NCBI GenBank assembly: GCA_034933245.1
Contig: JAYFNX010000043.1
Coordinates: 1-23,632, forward strand
Origin: Pelethousia sp034933245
GTDB taxonomy: Bacteria; Bacillota; Clostridia; Christensenellales; CAG-138
DNA: 23,632 nt
Reading direction: 5' to 3'
The notes beneath the pieces are model-generated. The model did no database searches. It worked only from the letters and a program-made list of their open reading frames with translations, and was not told the DNA's origin. The position numbers and the translations under genes are program-made. Below, piece after piece: positions 22,521-23,632 of this stretch (position 1 is the stretch's first letter; each line of letters opens with the position of its first letter).

Positions 22521-22538
22521 ATATAACAATCGTTATAT
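22521..22538. promoter_or_regulatory. TetR operator upstream of tetR
   Basis: ATATAACAATCGTTATAT, with 7-base arms ATATAAC and GTTATAT. It sits between the -10 box (22541-22546) and the ribosome site (GAGG at 22517-22520), overlapping the predicted transcription start. It closely matches the core of the larger palindrome in front of osmC. Confidence 0.78.
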
Positions 22539-22540
22539 AA

Positions 22541-22569
22541 ATTCTATCCCATTTTTATGGTTAAGTCAA
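22541..22569 (-). promoter_or_regulatory. Promoter of tetR
   Basis: On the minus strand: TTGACT (22564-22569 as AGTCAA), a 17-base spacer and TAGAAT (22541-22546 as ATTCTA). Both boxes match five of six bases. The operator begins three bases downstream of the -10 box. Confidence 0.75.
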
Positions 22570-22891
22570 TTTTTTTCGTGCTTATTGATGAATATAAAAA
22601 CCCACTTTACTTGCCTGGCCATAATAGAGCTGCCATTCTCCGATTTTGATTCGCATTGTTCATAAATACAAACTCGGAAAGTGGTAAGAACAAAGGTTTT
22701 AGGCGCAAGCAAACAATATTACATATATACTGCTATCCAAAAAGTAGATACAGGCCTTAACACAAATCCGTGGATTGGGCAGGTCGCCTGATGCCGCTTT
22801 CCCAGATAAAAACTTCTCAGCGCAGGCATTTTAAAAATATTTACACGTACATCGTTATATTCTTAATGTTACAACTTGGTAGGTTGGGATT
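22570..22891. other. Gene-free AT-rich stretch before the IS element
   Basis: No gene, tRNA or strong hairpin is seen. A CGTTATAT half-site at 22853-22860 matches one arm of the TetR operator. ACAAATCC (near 22762) is inverted as GGATTTGT near 22888, which may be chance. The left end of the IS element lies at about the right border of this stretch. Confidence 0.4.
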
Positions 22892-22971
22892 TGTGGATAG
22901 GCTACAGGAAACTGTACAGAAAAGAATATGGTAGAGGTATGCTCTTAAAGATGAAAGAGAGAGGAAAAGCC

Positions 22972-23265
22972 ATGGTCGAAAAACGAGCAAAGAGAACGTA
23001 CAGGGAAGAGCAAAAGAAACAATTGGTTGAACTGTTCAACCAAGGGAAAACTTGAAGCGAAATCATCCGGGAGTACGATCTAACGGCGTCGGCCTTTGAC
23101 AAATGGGTCAGGCGCATCAATGCAACAGGCTCCAGCCGCAAGAAAGATAACCGCACCGTCGAAGGGCAGGAACTGATCCGCCTTTGCAAGGAAAATCAGC
23201 AACTGCGAATGGAGAATGACGTTGTAAAGCACGCGGCGCTGATATTCGCACGAAAGCAATTGTGA
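22972..23265 (+). pseudogene. IS3-family transposase OrfA with in-frame stop
   Basis: Read as one frame, 97 codons encode a typical OrfA: EEQKKQLVELFNQGKT, then SEIIREYDLTASAFDKWVRR (helix-turn-helix), and a leucine-zipper-like end (ELIRLCKENQQLRMENDVVK). A TGA at 23053-23055 falls between GKT and SEI, where homologues usually carry an Arg or Ser codon (GKSRSEI-like); a single CGA-to-TGA change would explain it. GAGAGAGG lies eight bases upstream of ATG 22972. The broken OrfA should block transposition unless it is supplied by another copy. Confidence 0.8.
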
Positions 23266-23632
23266 TGAAAGCCAATGCCCGCAAATACACAATAGCAGCG
23301 CGGTGCAGATGCTTAGGCATTGCGCGAAGCACCTACTATTCCCAATGCCATGACTCGATAGACGAAAGTGATATTGAAGAAGCGGTTCAAAAGGCATACG
23401 ACGAGGACCGCCAAGTATCTGACCAGCGAAAGCTGAAGCGCATGCTATCGCGTATAGGCTGGGCTTTTTCACGTCGCCGAATCGGGCGAATCATGGCGAA
23501 ACGCGGCCTGGTTTCGGCTTATACTTGCAAGAAATATCGAGCGCATTCATCAAAGAGCAACGAAGCCCCTGTTCCTAACCTTCTGGCCAGAGATTTCAAC
23601 AAGCAGGCTCTTGGGGCCTGTGCCGTGAGCGA
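23265..23632 (+). CDS. IS3-family transposase OrfB, N-terminal part (runs off window)
   Basis: From ATG 23265, overlapping the orfA stop by one base, 122 codons run to the window edge. The frame stays open upstream in the -1 phase (ADIRTKAIVMKANARKY), consistent with a frameshift fusion. KYTIAARCRCLGIARSTYYS and FSRRRIGRIMAKRGLVSAYT are hallmark IS3 OrfB segments. The window ends at ACAVSD, where the first catalytic Asp of the DDE triad is expected, so the catalytic core is outside. QVSDQRKLKRML departs from the common QVYGxRKLKRML, which hints at wear or group variation. Confidence 0.85.
   Translation, partial: MKANARKYTIAARCRCLGIARSTYYSQCHDSIDESDIEEAVQKAYDEDRQVSDQRKLKRMLSRIGWAFSRRRIGRIMAKRGLVSAYTCKKYRAHSSKSNEAPVPNLLARDFNKQALGACAVS

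Larger units (their letters stand above)
22892..23632 (+). mobile_element. IS3-family insertion sequence, left part (cut by window edge)
   Basis: Two overlapping frames encode an OrfA with a helix-turn-helix and an OrfB with the HTH_21/IS3 integrase N-terminus, in the -1 frame relation used for programmed frameshifting in IS3 elements. The left end is put near TGTGGATAGG (22892) because it lies about 80 bases before orfA and begins with TG, but the terminal repeat cannot be confirmed without the right end. The best guess is the IS150/IS51 group. Confidence 0.7.

Noticed and set aside
22902..23472. Minus-strand open frames in the IS region
   Set aside because: They are antisense shadows of OrfA and OrfB, which match known transposase motifs on the plus strand.
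1..23632. CRISPR array, rRNA genes, prophage or replication origin
   Set aside because: No regularly spaced direct repeats, no rRNA motifs, no phage structural genes and no DnaA-box cluster were seen on either strand.

Overview
The window looks like a chromosomal segment of a low-to-mid GC Gram-positive anaerobe, most likely a spore-forming, motile member of the class Clostridia. The grounds are strong AGGAGG-type ribosome sites, a spore photoproduct lyase, Clostridia-style receptor, PAS and lipoprotein genes, and Bacillota-like TTGACA/TATAAT promoters. The species cannot be named from this sequence alone.

Layout. (1) 1-2663: the 3' end of an MMPL/RND transporter overlapping a secreted Leu/Gly heptad-repeat protein. 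(2) 2848-4762: a tocopherol-cyclase-like protein (minus) divergent from spore photoproduct lyase (plus). (3) 5168-6280: an HD-GYP c-di-GMP phosphodiesterase with its own promoter. (4) 6574-9242, minus: a methyl-accepting chemotaxis protein followed by a cheW relic broken by three single-base indels. (5) 9773-11925: a translationally coupled pair, a Ddl-like ATP-grasp ligase and a lysine 2,3-aminomutase-type radical SAM enzyme. (6) 12103-12262, minus: tRNA-Gly(GCC) and tRNA-Lys(CTT) with promoter and terminator. (7) 12530-13786, minus: a flavodoxin and an Asp/Glu racemase-family protein. (8) 14062-17355: a membrane PAS sensor that looks like a pseudokinase, a coupled LuxR-type response regulator, and a convergent full 7TM histidine kinase. 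(9) 17574-21268: a DUF1508 protein, then a zinc-ribbon protein and three lipoproteins in one orientation. (10) 21478-22510, minus: a TetR repressor and an OsmC-like protein, with near-identical palindromic operators in front of each gene. (11) 22892-23632: the left part of an IS3-family insertion sequence whose orfA carries an in-frame stop.

How genes may work together. The HD-GYP enzyme, chemoreceptor and two-component genes form a signalling-rich block. The ATP-grasp/aminomutase pair is the best candidate for an uncharacterised pathway: a beta-amino acid (probably beta-lysine) made and then ligated to another molecule. The sensor, regulator and kinase trio suggests a two-component system with a catalytically dead partner. 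The TetR/OsmC unit is a self-contained repressor circuit. Decay is visible at cheW and the IS orfA. All calls rest on reading the sequence and on remembered family motifs; no database search was run.
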